A stretch of DNA of 64,000 bases from Ostrinia nubilalis (GCF_963855985.1 NC_087091.1:14948154-15012153); one strand, 5' to 3'. Shown: positions 1 through 11,900, counted from the stretch's first letter. Translations and numbers: made by a program. The notes: a model not told the origin generated them from the sequence alone.

Positions 1-157
1 TTTTTGTAACATTACGAAATGCATGAAAAAAAAAGTGAACGGTCGGGGGTCGCCAAAAATTTTTTCATGCTAGGGGGGTCGTGTCATATAAAAGGTTGAA
101 AAACAATGCCTTACAATAAAGAAAAATACAGATATTTTTAAATATTTTTTTACTTTA

Positions 158-347
158 GTCTGGTCGCTGAGCACGTAGAATTTTGTCCAATAACCCCAAG
201 CTACCTAATACCTATCCTTATGTCGCGACTGTGCGACGGGCGGCAGCAGTGAGTGTGCGAGCGCGACAGCAATATAATTACGCGCGAGTGATAAGGATGG
301 GTAGCTTGGGGTCATTGGACAAAATTCTACGTGTTCAGCGACCAGAC
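158..347. repeat. Foldback MITE in Ns1 intron
   Basis: A roughly 190-bp element with long terminal inverted repeats. The left arm from 158 (GTCTGGTCGCTGAGCACGTA and onward through TTTTGTCCAAT and CCCAAGCTACC) is mirrored by the right arm ending at 347. Arms are about 50 bp and nearly perfect. The tetranucleotide TTTA lies on both sides (154-157 and 348-351) and may be the target-site duplication. The centre is GC-rich and has no convincing coding sequence. It lies in the intron just upstream of the first Ns1 exon seen here. The transposon superfamily is not resolved. Confidence 0.75.
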
Positions 348-406
348 TTTAGCCAAGGCTTGGAATTTATAAAAAGTCATCAACATAACTAAAATTCCGT
401 CTCCAG

Positions 407-3400
407 GATCAGCATGCGTAGGCGCCGAGTTGCTGATGAGCATCCTGGGCAACTACTGCCGCAACAAGGGTTTGAAGACATCGCTCACAGCTGGCGTGGT
501 AGGGCTGCCTAATGTGGGCAAGAGCTCCATCATCAACAGCCTCAACAGGTCCAAGGCATGCAACGTGGGAAGCACTCCGGGTGTCACCAAGTATGTAAAT
601 CGTTCGTTCGTTTCAGCCAAATGACGTCCACTGCTGGACAAAGGCCTCCCCCAAGGTTTTCCATAATGAACAGTCCTGCGCTGCCCGCATCCGCCGTAGA
701 GACCATGGCCGTTGGGGCAGGAAAGTTCTCAAGTGGCGACCACGGGCTGGAAGACGTGTGTGAGCAGGCTTCCTACTAGGTGGACCGACGATCTGGTAAA
801 GGTCGCGGGAGGAGCCTGGATGCGGGCAGCGCAGGACCGTTCATTATGGAAAACCAAGTATGTAAATAAATCTATTCTATTCTCGTTGCCTCCTATCTCT
901 TAAAGGTACCCCCAGACTGTTGGGCTTACTGATTTGAAAATAATAGTTCATTGTACTAACTCATGACATGAGCTATGATACTAATCGCATGCATAGCATA
1001 TTAGGGGTCAGCCCCCCTGGGTAAGAACTCTAGATACGCCAAAGAGGAAGGTGCTGAATACAGGCCGCTACCATCATTATGGAAATCTTTAAGCCTATGT
1101 TCAGCAGAACCAACGAGTCCATATTAAAAGAGCTCAACATCACCACGCGGCTCTCCACTATATGCCTAAAGCGTACCCTCTGTTTTTTTGGACACATTAT
1201 GCGGCCTCCAAGGCATTGTCTGGAGAAACAAATTATCTTGGGACAAATGGAAGGCAGACGCGCTCGGGGCAGGGCACCGACGAGATGGTCGGACGCGGTG
1301 AGGAGGACGGTGGGCGGGAGTTTGCATCGTGCGGTCCACACAGCTTATGACCGCAGTCTGTGGAGGAACACTATCTGTGGTCGCGATCCTCATCAGTGAG
1401 GGACCGAGGAAGAAGAAGAAGAATGTTCAGCAGTGGATGTCTTATGGCTGAAATGATGATGATGATGGTGATGTCTCCTACCAGTTTTGCAAGTTGCAAA
1501 TTGCAACTGCTTCTTAGCACCAGGCGATATGTTGTCCAATAGTGGTGGTAGAGTAATTGATGGACACTGGACAGAAATTAGTTGCTTTGTCTTTCGGTAG
1601 TGGATAAATTAATGTTGAATAAAAAAGCATGTCGTCTCCACTTTTTTTTAAGTAACATGCAATCTATGCTATATCTGTAAGTCAGTCCAGGAGTCAGGAT
1701 TCCTTTTCTTTCTTATGTGAGGTGTGAGAATCACATTGACACAATGTGTGTCTACAAAATTTGACTTCTTATTGAAAATTGAAATCTGACTTAAAAATAT
1801 CTTCCAGACAAATGCAAACCGTCCAACTAGACTCCAAGATCAAGATCCTGGACAGCCCGGGTATCGTGTTTCACTCGGGTGCTGAGTCGGACGCGACAGT
1901 CGCGCTCAAAAACGCTATCCGGGTCGGCAGTCTCAAAGACCCGGTTACACCCGCTACAGCCATCCTGCAGAGAGCTAACAAGCAGACGCTTGTCGATCTG
2001 TATTCTGTGCCAGTCTTTAGTACGCCGCAGGTGAGAATTGTTTTTTATACAGATAATATAACATAACACATTAAGTGTCGGATAAGTTAGACGGTCGCGT
2101 TCAAGAACGCTATCCGGGTCGGCAGTCTCAAAGACCCGGTTACGGCGATCCTACAGAGCCAATAAGCAAATGTTGCTTGATCTGTACTCTGTGCAGTGTT
2201 TAGTACACCGCAGGAGAGAATTCTTTTTATGTACAGACCATAGCATAGCACATCAAAGTTAGACGGTCGCGGTCAAGAACGCTATCCGGATCGGCAGTCT
2301 CAAAGACCCGGTTACTCCGGCTACGGCGATCCTGCAGAGAGCCAACAAGCAGACGCTGGTCGATCTGTATTCTGTGCCAGTCTTTAGTACGCCGCAGGTG
2401 AGAATTCTTTTTATACCGATAATATAACATAGCACATTAAGTGTCTGATAAAGTTAGACGGTCGCGTTCAAGAACGCTATCCGGGTCGGCAGTCTCAAAG
2501 ACCCGGTTACTCCGGCCACGGCGATCCTGCAGAGAGCCAATATACAGACGTTGGTCGATCTGTATTCTGTGCCAGTCTTTAGTACGCCGCAGGTGAGAAT
2601 TCTTTTTATACAGATAATATAACAGCACATTAAGTGTCTGATAAAGCAAATGGTCGCGTTCAAGAACGCTATCCGGGTCGGCAGTCTCAAAGACCCGGTT
2701 ACTCCGGCTATGGCGATTCTGCAGGGAGCTAATAAGCAGACGCTGGTCGATCTGTATTCTGTGCCAGTCTTTAGTACGCCGCAGGTGAGAACTTTTATGT
2801 ACAAATCTCTTGACGATATGATGGCATGAGTGAAACATGAAAACTTGGATGGAATAGAAAAAAAAAACTCATCTATAGTTCAAATTTATTCAATTATTTA
2901 ACACACAATATCGCAACGCAGTGCAAATGGCGAACATTATGCCCTGTGGCATTCTCTTCCAGTCAACCTTACATTAAAATAATGCAATTTCTACTTATTT
3001 GTAGGAATTCTTCGCGAGTTTGGCACAACGCATGGGCAGGTTCAAGAAAGGCGGTGTGCCAGATCAAGAAGCGGCTGCTAGGATTCTGCTCAATGACTGG
3101 AATACTGGCAAGGTATGTACAAAAATTTGAATTTAAATATTAATCTTTTTTTAATTTGCAAGGTTGTTCTTCGATTTACTAGAGCTTAATCCTGAAATGT
3201 TAGATCACATTTTACCATTTTGATGTACTAGTCAACTAGATTTTGAGCCATGTAGAAAATCAATCTAAATTAATCTGACCTGTGACGAAAGTGTAATAAA
3301 AATCTTGAATTGAGCCTACTTGTATTGTACCTACATAAAGAAAATCGTTAGCGTGAAATAGATTTAAACGGTTTTAGGGTTGTTTCACACTACAAACACC

Positions 3401-4991
3401 TACTGTATTTATAAAACTAACAATTTTATTAGCACGGACAATCCCTCCGCCAACCCATGATCTTACCTGCCTTACGGCGTACGAACCGAATATCGGGAGA
3501 GCGCATAGGTACTGCTCGAGAATCTTTTCCCTTTGCGCTACACTTCACTCCCTACAAATTTATCTATTCTGTCCCTTCATGTTGAACATGAATATAAAGA
3601 AATTCATATCTAAAGAAAGAAAGAAATAGAATTTATTGAACACAGTAAGCACAAATTATAATCAATAACAACTCAAAACGAATATATAAAATAGTGGGCC
3701 ACTGGCTCCCGCTCAGCATTTATCCTGACATGCTCGTAAGGGCATGTGAAGAAACTGGTCTTCCACGAGAGCCCTTGTTGTGGCTTCGCGCATCCCTTCA
3801 GAGAGACATCAGACAGACTATCTAACATAACAAGTTCTGTTTTAAAAATATCCTCTTATCCAGGTCCGCTACTTCACGGAGCCGCCATTGACGCCCGATT
3901 CAGAGGTACACGTGGACGCAAAGATTGTGTCTGCGGCTGCCCAGGAATTCGACATCAACGCCTTCGAGGCCATGGAGACAGATGCCATGAACGAACTCAG
4001 CGCCAATGTTGCTGAAATTGAGCCTATCAAGGTAAGGTAACAGCTAGGGACTGGAATTCGCTGCCTGCTGCTGTCTTTCCCGAAGACGAAGGATTATACG
4101 CGAGAGTGAATAGGCACTTACAGGGCAGATATGTACCATCCTAGACTGTATCCCACTTAACATCAGGTGCGACTGTGGTCAAATAACTGCTTTGTTATGC
4201 ATAAAAAAAAGTTGTGTTATATTACTTGGGTTTATTCAAATGTCCACTGCTGGAAAAAGGTCTATCAAAGATTTCATTCACAAATTCCTTCATCAGATCT
4301 TGGTCCACCGAGTGGGCGGACATTACATTTACCAGTCCGTAGTCGCCACCCGAGAACTTTCAGTCATTTTACTAGTTAAATGCCCTGTATACATTGGATT
4401 CAACGTCCATTTTGAGTTATGGTTTATTTGACATGAACTCGCGTTTAAAGAACGCAGTGATAAGTAAAATAAAAGCTATATTTATTTGCGCGCAAGTATC
4501 TTCGTACTGCGCCTGCACGGGATTCTCATTGCCATGTCACCGATAATTCGCACGAGTTTGACATTTTCGAATTCACTTGAGCGTGCTCGCATAACTTTTT
4601 CACTCGTTTCAAGAATACCAAATTTGCAATTTATCGCCAACTAACAAGCATTAATTTCCCACAGATAATCAGCACCGGGCCTGTGGCAATTAACGACGGC
4701 ATGCAGGTCGACGAAGACGAATCCAGCATACTCCCTAAGTCCTTGAACATACGGTCGAAATTAGACAAAAGCAACAAGCAGAATGAACGCACGAAATCCG
4801 ACCCAGAAATGTCAATAGAAGGCAACACTAAACAGAATAAATTAAGGAAAATGCAGTTCAAGAAAGATAAGAAGAAAAGAGCAAGAAATGAGAAGGTAGC
4901 AGGAAATTTAGCTGATGTTTTAGAAAACGTAACACTGACATCCATTAAGAAAAAAGATGACTATAATTTTAAAGAGGACTTTTCGTTATAG
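407..4991 (+). CDS. Ns1: Nucleostemin-type GTPase (GNL3/GNL3L), last five exons
   Basis: Five exons are visible: 407-590, 1808-2030, 3005-3112, 3864-4031 and 4665-4991 (stop TAG), all with GT-AG borders and consistent phase. The N-terminal exons lie upstream of the window, so the roughly 335 residues seen are the C-terminal part. The family is a circularly permuted GTPase of the nucleolus and nucleoplasm needed for large-subunit ribosome maturation. Visible motifs are the P-loop GLPNVGKS (502-525) and the G3 motif DSPG (1851-1862), followed by the conserved GSLKDPVTPATAILQRAN segment. The last exon is rich in lysine (KKDKKKRARNEK), a likely nuclear or nucleolar targeting signal, and ends in an acidic/basic tail. 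FDINAFEAMETDAMNEL is closer to GNL3L than to vertebrate GNL3, as expected if one insect gene represents both; that placement is from memory of the family. Introns are loaded with repeats (listed separately). The reading frame is intact throughout. Confidence 0.93.
601..852 (-). mobile_element. RTE LINE tail with inverted 5' part at an Ns1 splice donor
   Basis: From 601 the sequence reads, on the minus strand, as the end of an RTE-type reverse transcriptase (VQQWTSFG-like) followed by a CGTT repeat tail. From about 690 it flips to the plus strand (RWGRKVLKWRPR, then KVAGGAWMRAAQDRSLWKT). Positions 655-692 and 818-855 are near-perfect reverse complements. The element is flanked by a direct repeat ACCAAGTATGTAAAT at 586-600 and 853-867. 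A 5' inversion plus target duplication is the pattern expected of twin priming during LINE integration. The duplicated target contains the exon end and GTATGT donor of Ns1. Confidence 0.8.
1060..1470 (+). mobile_element. RTE-type LINE 3' end
   Basis: The frame starting near 1079 reads as the C-terminus of an RTE-clade reverse transcriptase: ILKELNITTRLSTICLKR, then FFGHIMRPP, GRRARGRAPTRWSDAVRR, and DRSLWRN before a stop at 1397-1399. It is followed by a GAAGAA run, the common lepidopteran tail around TGTTCAGCAGTGGATGTC, and a GATGAT microsatellite. It lies in the Ns1 intron between 590 and 1808. The 5' part is missing, so it is a dead copy. Confidence 0.75.
1885..2800 (+). repeat. Five-copy tandem amplification of Ns1 exon 3' part plus donor
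   Basis: The last ~138 bp of the exon ending at 2030, its GTGAG donor and ~50 bp of intron recur four more times downstream. The anchor AACGCTATCC falls at 1911, 2106, 2278, 2473 and 2665 (spacings 195, 172, 195 and 192). Copies 3, 4 and 5 keep an open frame equivalent to the exon (VGSLKDPVTPATAILQRAN with few changes) and an intact CAG|GTGAG donor at 2397/2398, 2592/2593 and 2784/2785. Copy 2 is damaged: the donor reads CAG|GAGAG and the frame is broken. No good acceptor precedes any extra copy, and reading on past 2030 hits a stop within 12 codons, so the copies should not be translated. They are decoy donors or raw material for exon duplication. Confidence 0.9.
2872..2960 (-). mobile_element. 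LINE 3'-tail fragment (GGAAGAGAATGCC type)
   Basis: On the minus strand this reads GACTGGAAGAGAATGCC, a short middle part, then TTGCACTGCG and an AATAAA near the end. That layout matches a widespread lepidopteran retroelement tail. A second copy of the same tail type is at 23867-23960. No coding sequence remains. The family name is not certain. Confidence 0.45.
3600..3745 (-). mobile_element. Possible LINE 3' end with TTTC-repeat tail
   Basis: An AAAGAAAGAAAGAAAT run followed by AGAATTTATTGAACACAG resembles, in minus orientation, a LINE 3' end closing with a (CTTT)n tail. The element at 20079-20340 starts with the same kind of run and a similar ATTTATT block. It lies in the Ns1 intron just upstream of the 3864 exon. 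Only the tail is recognised; the family is not. Confidence 0.35.
4045..4210 (+). mobile_element. CR1/Jockey-like LINE 3' end
   Basis: The frame DWNSLPAAVFPEDEG followed by RVNRHLQGRYVPS and a stop is the extreme C-terminus of a LINE reverse transcriptase, with the usual WN-LP--VF motif seen also in the LINE at 24488-25343. It is followed by TCGCACCTGATG-like tail sequence and an A-rich end near 4200. A second copy lies at 58930-59060. The fragment begins only about a dozen bases past the Ns1 splice donor at 4032. Confidence 0.65.
4238..4400 (-). mobile_element. Degraded antisense RTE tail
   Basis: TGTCCACTGCTGGAAAAAGG, CTTGGTCCACCGAGTGGGCG and CGCCACCCGAGAACTTTC occur in the order and orientation of the antisense RTE tail found at 20041-20640 and 10751-11903. 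The copy is more diverged than those. It sits in the last Ns1 intron. Confidence 0.5.
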
Positions 4992-6489
4992 AAGATATAT
5001 CACATTGTATTGTTGAATTTAAGGAGCAAAGAGTGTTATATCTTTCCGTTTTATAGTTATATACCTCTCATACTGATTCTGTAATTACATCCAAGAGGAA
5101 TAAGATAGTTCTCTATCATTCATACCGTCACACTTCCACAGTGATCATGTGTTAAATTATAAATAAATTAATATTACAAAGTGAAGTTTTGTGTTTAATT
5201 AAATAGTATCCTAGTTTTCAGGGTTTCTATTTAAATTTTTCCCGTTTCCATCTATCGGAAATGAGATTATACCTATAGGTTGCAAGGAAAAAGGTCTTTT
5301 CAAAACAAATACATAAAATATTAAAAGAAACATTTAACCTTAGACCGAAGAAACTTATAATAACGGATTAAATAACGTTAACACGTTCACAGTTCAACCT
5401 ATGGGTGGGTATTGGTCACTTGGCAATAATAACACCGGGAATGAGATGCATTATCTCTCCTCCACAAAATGATTTAGCGCAGGCAGATAAGAAATATACT
5501 TACATAGGTATGTACATAGTAGGTACTAGCCTAGGCACAAATCAATTATTCCCTTCAGTTTCAAAGAACACGATAAGGAAAAAATGCGTAGAGCATTATC
5601 CCCATCCCCATCGATGCCTCAGATCCCAAATTCGTACCTATTCCCAAAAATTTCATCTGCCACGATAAGGTATAGTCGCGCTCGCGCACCACAACAACAA
5701 AATAGAGATTATGCTCAACGTTTCCCGAGGCTGCAAGTTTGAATTCCACAAGGCCTAAAGAGATAGTTATAAGAATAAATCATCAATAAAAGCTAAGTTG
5801 TGAGAGTCCCCTCTAGTGTATTTTTGAAAAGGCTAAATAATGGCTAGATAAGATTAAGCAATATTAGGTATTAACCTGATTAGCATACAGACAAAATTCT
5901 GCCGTGATTAAAAAATGAATTAAGTATTTTATTAGCGAGTAATTATGTCCGATTGAACTAACATTATATCGCCAGGCGTTTTTACTTTCAGGACCACGTC
6001 ATTGTTTGGACAGTTTTGCGTTAATTAAGTACCTACTTATTTAGTAATTAGTTTTATCATTTACGCGGTGGTTGAAAAATGCACGATATCTTTTACGCCA
6101 CTCACTACCACGTTACTCCATCCACGTAACTTCACGTAACATAGCTGTCTCTATCTCCTTTTCACCACAAGCTATTGCTATTTTTCTCTCTTTTTACTAG
6201 GCATGCACTCTGCAACATTTTAATGGCGCGCAATTTTAAATGATGTTCATATCGATATTTACAAAGTAGAACACATTCCTGCTAAAATGTTAGTAAATAT
6301 TGATTTTAAATGTGTAAAAATGATGCTAATGATGTTTTATTTATTATTTTTAAAGATTTTCAAGTTATAATCATCTAAATATCATATTTATTTGAAGAAA
6401 ACCTGTCAATGAGAAATATTTCCGCGAAAATTTTGTATTTTACCGCCAAATGATGCAGTCACTCGGGCTAGTGTGTTCAATTCTTATTT
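4992..6489. other. Ns1 3' UTR and spacer to calreticulin
   Basis: After the Ns1 stop there is a short AT-rich 3' UTR ending around a polyadenylation signal at 5162. The rest, to about 6490, is AT-rich spacer. An open frame of 87 codons at 5405-5668 has no recognisable domain, no clear splice context and ordinary base composition, so it is not called as a gene. No repeat is recognised here. Confidence 0.6.
5162..5167 (+). terminator. Ns1 polyadenylation signal AATAAA
   Basis: AATAAA about 170 bp after the Ns1 stop codon, followed within 25 bp by GT/T-rich sequence (GTGAAGTTTTGTGTTTAATT). This is the first canonical signal downstream of the gene. Confidence 0.6.
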
Positions 6490-6812
6490 GTTGATGGCCT
6501 GCCAATCACAGCTTTCCATCTGTCTGTCGTAATTCTACGTCAAACGTCGAAACTTTCAATTTTTTATCTCTGTCACACATATGTATTCTTATGGTGAGGC
6601 GTTTATAGTTTTGTCTTTTTTGCACGATTACGAAAAGTACCGATGTTTTGTTGTCATCCTTTTTACTTTTATGTAAAGTGGTACTATATGAGCAGGATAG
6701 AAGTATACACGAAATTAACAAACCGGTCGGAATAATAGACGGGAATTCTCCGATTTTTGAAGTTATTCGTGGCCAGTGCTTCGCAAGTGAAGGAGTGTCG
6801 TTGTGAATCAAA
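6490..6812 (+). promoter_or_regulatory. Calreticulin 5' flank with ER-stress-element-like site
   Basis: The 320 bp before the calreticulin start codon include CCAAT at 6502-6506 followed after nine bases by CCATC. The ER stress response element is CCAAT-N9-CCACG, so two of the last five bases differ. Calreticulin genes are commonly induced by the unfolded protein response, which makes a degenerate site worth noting. A reverse CGTGG occurs near 6768 without a paired ATTGG at the right distance. No clear TATA box is seen. The start codon context is ATCAAAATG, favourable for insects. Confidence 0.3.
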
Positions 6813-8916
6813 ATGAAATCCCTAGTTTTAGCTTTTGTCAGTTTACTGGCAATTTATTCTGTAAATTGTGAAGTGTTTTTCGAAGAGAAATTCCCCGATG
6901 GTAAGTATTTTGTATTTAATTCAGAAAATCCAATTGATAAACGATTACGTGTACTCAAGCCGGCTTTGGGTGCCGCGTGTGCTATCGATTCCGTAACTAC
7001 ACCGGTTTATTTTGGGGCGATTCTTGCTAAATACTATTTGTTTTACTTTCAGACTCATGGGAATCCAAATGGGTATACAGTGAGCACCCTGGGAAGGAGT
7101 TCGGCAAGTTCAAATTGACTGCTGGAAGCTTCTACAACGACCCCGAAGAAGATAAAGGTATGTATGCGTGACTGGGTGTTCCGAGCCTGCATTGAAACCA
7201 TAAAAGTATTTGAATTCATCATTTAATTTCAACTACATCGATCATCCATTATCTACATTAGTCAGTTTATAATCAGGAAGCAGTATGATCATTCTATCAT
7301 GATTATGCATTATATTCTCCAACAAAGTAACTTAGAAGTTATTTTAAGCTCTCTTTTTCCGCAGTAAGTCTATTTTCGGTTCTACTGCGTTATAAAGCAT
7401 ATAAATAGCTTTGAATTTTCACAGTCATTCACAAAGAAAACATTTCCATTGTGTCACAGGTCTAAAGACATCAGAAGATGCCAGGTTCTACGCTCTGTCT
7501 ACTAAGTTCAAGCCGTTCAGCAACGCAGGCAAGCCTCTAGTGATCCAGTTCTCCGTGAAACATGAGCAGGAGATCGACTGCGGTGGTGGCTACGTCAAGG
7601 TGTTCGACTGCAAGTTGGACCAGAAGGACATGCACGGAGAGTCCCCCTACGAGATTATGTTCGGCCCTGACATCTGCGGTCCTGGTACCAAGAAGGTATG
7701 TCTTTTTTAATATTGATAATTTTCTTATCATTATGATATCATAGCTGATGCAGTAACCTGGTAGGCGGATGGTTGGGAGTTCAAGTCATATCTGAAGTTG
7801 TTGATTTTAGGCAAAAAATATAATACTTTTAATAGAATTTACAGTTGTATCTAGTATTCTGTGTAACCTGCCTTGGTATCTTATAAGAGTTGACAATAAG
7901 TCATTCAAAACTAAAATCCACAAAGTTTAATGGCAACAACATTCTTTGTCAATTGTTTAAAATTAAGAGATAGACAATGCACCAACACTTATTGTATTTG
8001 CTCAATGAGTCACACTCAGAAAGATTTGAACAATAAAGAGTACTTGAAACTTTAATTTCTTTTAACTGGGCACAATAGTTTTTGTTTTACCGAAAATGTT
8101 GCAATATTACCTAAGTTACCACGTCAATGAGTTTCGCTCATTTTAATTTATGCATGCCAATTTCCAATACTTAAGATACACTAGATTCATTAGCTGTCTA
8201 TCTTCTTCAACTTCTAAAAGTACCGCTATATGTAAACCTCGAACTTTGAACTGCAATTAATTAAAAAAATGTATTTTACTTCAGATTGTAGGTATATTTC
8301 AATTACCTACCTAGCTACTTAAAATACTAATAAAAACATGTTGTTGCTATGGATGTGTAAATTTCAACTACATATTTCAATATTTTATTGTTTTGCTCAT
8401 TGAACCGACAAATGTAGGTACATGAATGTTTTAAAAATTCATTGCATGCCATGTTAACGTCTAACCTTGGTCGATGATCATTATCAGGTACCTGTAACGG
8501 AAAAATTTTAGTGTTTTATGTTATCAGTCCTTGTAAAATTTTACAATGGTGACATTTATAATTTGAATTGCCTAGATGTTTCACTAGAAAGGCAATTTTG
8601 AACTGTTAGTAACTATGCACTGTATAACTCCCATGAGATACTTAAGTATCTATTACTTGTTGAAATTTTTTGGAAAAAAAAATTGGTAGGTACACCACTT
8701 AACATTCCAATTACTTATTGCCACATCATCTAGCAACTATAAGTCTATGTAAATAGTATGCTTCAACATAACATCTGCTGTAAAAAAGGTAATTTAAATA
8801 ATACATGAATATTAATTTAATAATCCCAAGGTCACCTATTAGCTTCTTAAGTATTTAAAGTCACGTTGATACATCATTTGTTCAACTGTTAAATTTAATT
8901 ATTTTCAATTGTTTAT

Positions 8917-8951
<35 letters not shown>

Positions 8952-11900
8952 CTGCAATCAGCCCAGCGGCTTTAATCAGATTTGATGTTGATTGATAATT
9001 CGACTTTTGGGGAGTGCACGTCCTGTGATGTGTCATCCCTGCTCTTTTTCTTCCTGAGAAGTTTTATATGGAAGCCAATCGCATTCTTTTCAACCGAAAC
9101 AGGCAGTTGTTTGTATTCACGAGCTGTGTAGCCAGATGGTTGATATGTCGTTCAAGGCGTTGCTTGTAGGATACAGAAGAACTTTCTATTTCCCCCATGA
9201 CTGTAGGGATTTCTAGGTAATCGTGCACTTCCGTGTTTCGTGTGAACCATGGGGCATTGATCAGGATCTTTAACACTTTGTTCTGGTAGCGCTGCAGGAT
9301 TTCAACATTTGAGTGACTAGCTGACCCCCAGAGTTGTATGCCATATGTCCAAATCGGTTTCAGGATAGACTTGTAAATTTTTGGCCTTTATGTGGGCTCG
9401 CCAAGTGAGTCTCCTATCCAAGTGCATGCCTAGGTATTTTACTGTCGTGTCTGTTGGCAGGACAGCACCATCCAGTGTCACCGGTGAACAGTCCCCTCTC
9501 TTTAACGCGAAAGTTATGTGGACGGATTTTGCTGGGCTTGCTCGGATTCTCCACTTTTTCAGCCATCGTCCAATTTCGTCCAGGCATTCTTGTAATTTTG
9601 CAGATGCTGTGTTCGGGTCTTTACTGCAGGAGAGGATTGCAGTGTCATCTGCATAGGTAGCAGTCACAACTTTATCTGACGTTGGTAGGTCAGCGGTGTA
9701 GATTGTGTATAGCACAGGACCCAGCACCGAACCTTGGGGTACCCCTGCTTCTATCTGGCAGATTGAAGATAGAGACTCCTCGTATTTGACCTGGAATATT
9801 CGGTCTTGCAGATAGGACTTCAGCAACATGTACGCAGTATTTGGTAGATGTATCTTAAGCTTGTATAATAGGCCCTTGTGCCACACGCGGTCAAAGGCCT
9901 GCTGGATATCGAGAAAGACTGCCGAGCAGTATTCTTTTTTCTCGAGTGCTTGCCGTATCGTATGCGCTACTCGATGTATTTGTTCCGTCGTCCCATGGTT
10001 TTGGCGGAAGCCGAATTGGTGGTCTGGTATAACTTTGTCTGCTATTAGTGCTGGTAGTAGGCGTTTCAAGACCAATTTCTCGAAGACTTTTGACAGCAAA
10101 GGAAGAAGACTTATGGGTCTGTATGATGTAACCTCTGTAGGAGGCTTCCCCGGTTTGGCTATAGGGAATGCAGAATCGGTTCTGGTTTGAGGAACCGGGT
10201 TTTTCGGGTCTGGTGGTCATAAGAACCGGGAGCCCCGGTTTTTTCGGTTCTTTCGGTTCCAAAAAAACAATATTTTGATTATGTTTTTTTTTATTGAAAT
10301 AACACTTCTTTGAATAGACTAGGAATAATCAACAAACATGATTTACAATATTTTTCTATTTTTACTCAATTCTACTCCCAAAAATAAAAAAAAAGTGAAA
10401 TAATTAGTTTTCAATGAGGGCTATCGTTTTTATACTTAACAGTTGGCACCCCTGGCGATTGACAGGACCTTACTCTACAGTCGCGCCATCTTGATGAGTG
10501 CAAATGTGATAGTCCCCCTACCACTTTAGCGCTCACCAGTTGGTGCCACTGTCTTCGCTACTAGCAAGTGACAGGACCTTACTCTACAGTGGCGCTAACT
10601 GGTGAGCGCTAAAACGATAGCCCTCATTGAGGTACCACAATCAGTCTTTTTCATCCAACTTATCGATATATTTGACTATGTATTTATATATTGACTGTCA
10701 GATGCAAAGCAAATAAAGGAGGAGTGTTGCCAACTCTCACACAAAAATATCATCATCATCATCATTTAATTTTAAACCATAGGATAGGACGTCAACTGCT
10801 GAACATAAACCTCCCCCAATGCTTTCCATGTTGATCGATTGGTAGCGGCCTGCGTCCAGCGCTTCCCTGCTACCTTTATGATGTCGTCGGTCCACCTTGT
10901 GGGTGGACGTTCCACGCTGCGTTTTCCGGTACGCGGCCTCCATTCCAGGACCTTCCTGCCCCATCGGCCGTCAGTTCTGCGTCCGCGTCGGGCTATGTCC
11001 GCTGAATCCGCTGACATAGAAATGAGGAGATCCGTAAATGAACTAAAGTCGCTACTTTAGTTCATTTACGGATCTCCTCATTTCTGATTCGATCTCGTAA
11101 AGAAACACCGAGCATAGCCCTCTCCATAGCATGCTGTGCAACTTTGAGCTTCTGTATAAGGCCTATAGTGAGAGGCCACGTTTCCGAGCCATAAGTCATC
11201 ACTGGTAACACACATTGGTTGTAGACTTTCGTCCTCAGGCACTGAAGTATTTTGGATGAAAAGATGTTGCGTAGTTTTCCGAACGCTGCCTAGCCGAGTT
11301 GGATTCGACGATTGACTCTCTTTTCGAAATTGGACCTACCTAGCTGGATCGTCAACAATCTCGAGGATTGAGCTCCCAACCGAAACTGGGTAGGGCGCAA
11401 CATGGACATTGGACATAAGCTTTGTTTTGTCCATATTCATTCTCAGGCCTACCTGTTAGGTAACTCGATTAAGGTCTTTGAGCATTGTGCCAAGATCTTA
11501 CAACGATTCTGCCATGACCACAATCAGTATCGTGGGCAAATCGAAGGTGAGTGATGTACTCGCCATTAATGTTTATGCCGAATCCCTTCCAATCAAGGAG
11601 TTTGAAAGCGTCTTCCAATGCAGTGGTGAACAGTTTAGGAGATATATCATCTCCCTGCCTAACGCCTCACTGCAGAGGAATCGTCCTCGTGCTCTGCTCC
11701 TGTACTCGGACCGACGTGGTGGCGTTTTTGTACAAGCACTTCAGCACCTCGATATACCGATAGTCAATACGGCACCGCTGAAGAGACTGTAAGCACTGCC
11801 CAAGACCCGAACGAATCGAAGACCTCATAGTCTACGAACGCCAAGCAAAGTGGCAAGTTATACTCGTCAATCTTCTGTATAACCTGTCGCAGCGTAAGCG

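Noticed and set aside
2437..2838. 133-codon minus-strand frame with internal repeats
   Set aside because: It is the antisense of the tandemly repeated Ns1 exon fragment; repetition comes from the DNA array.
5405..5668. 87-codon plus-strand frame between Ns1 and calreticulin
   Set aside because: No domain, no splice context and ordinary composition; likely chance.
8922..8949. Poly-T run as a terminator or low-complexity artefact
   Set aside because: It is the complement of the Jockey poly(A) tail, next to the target duplication.
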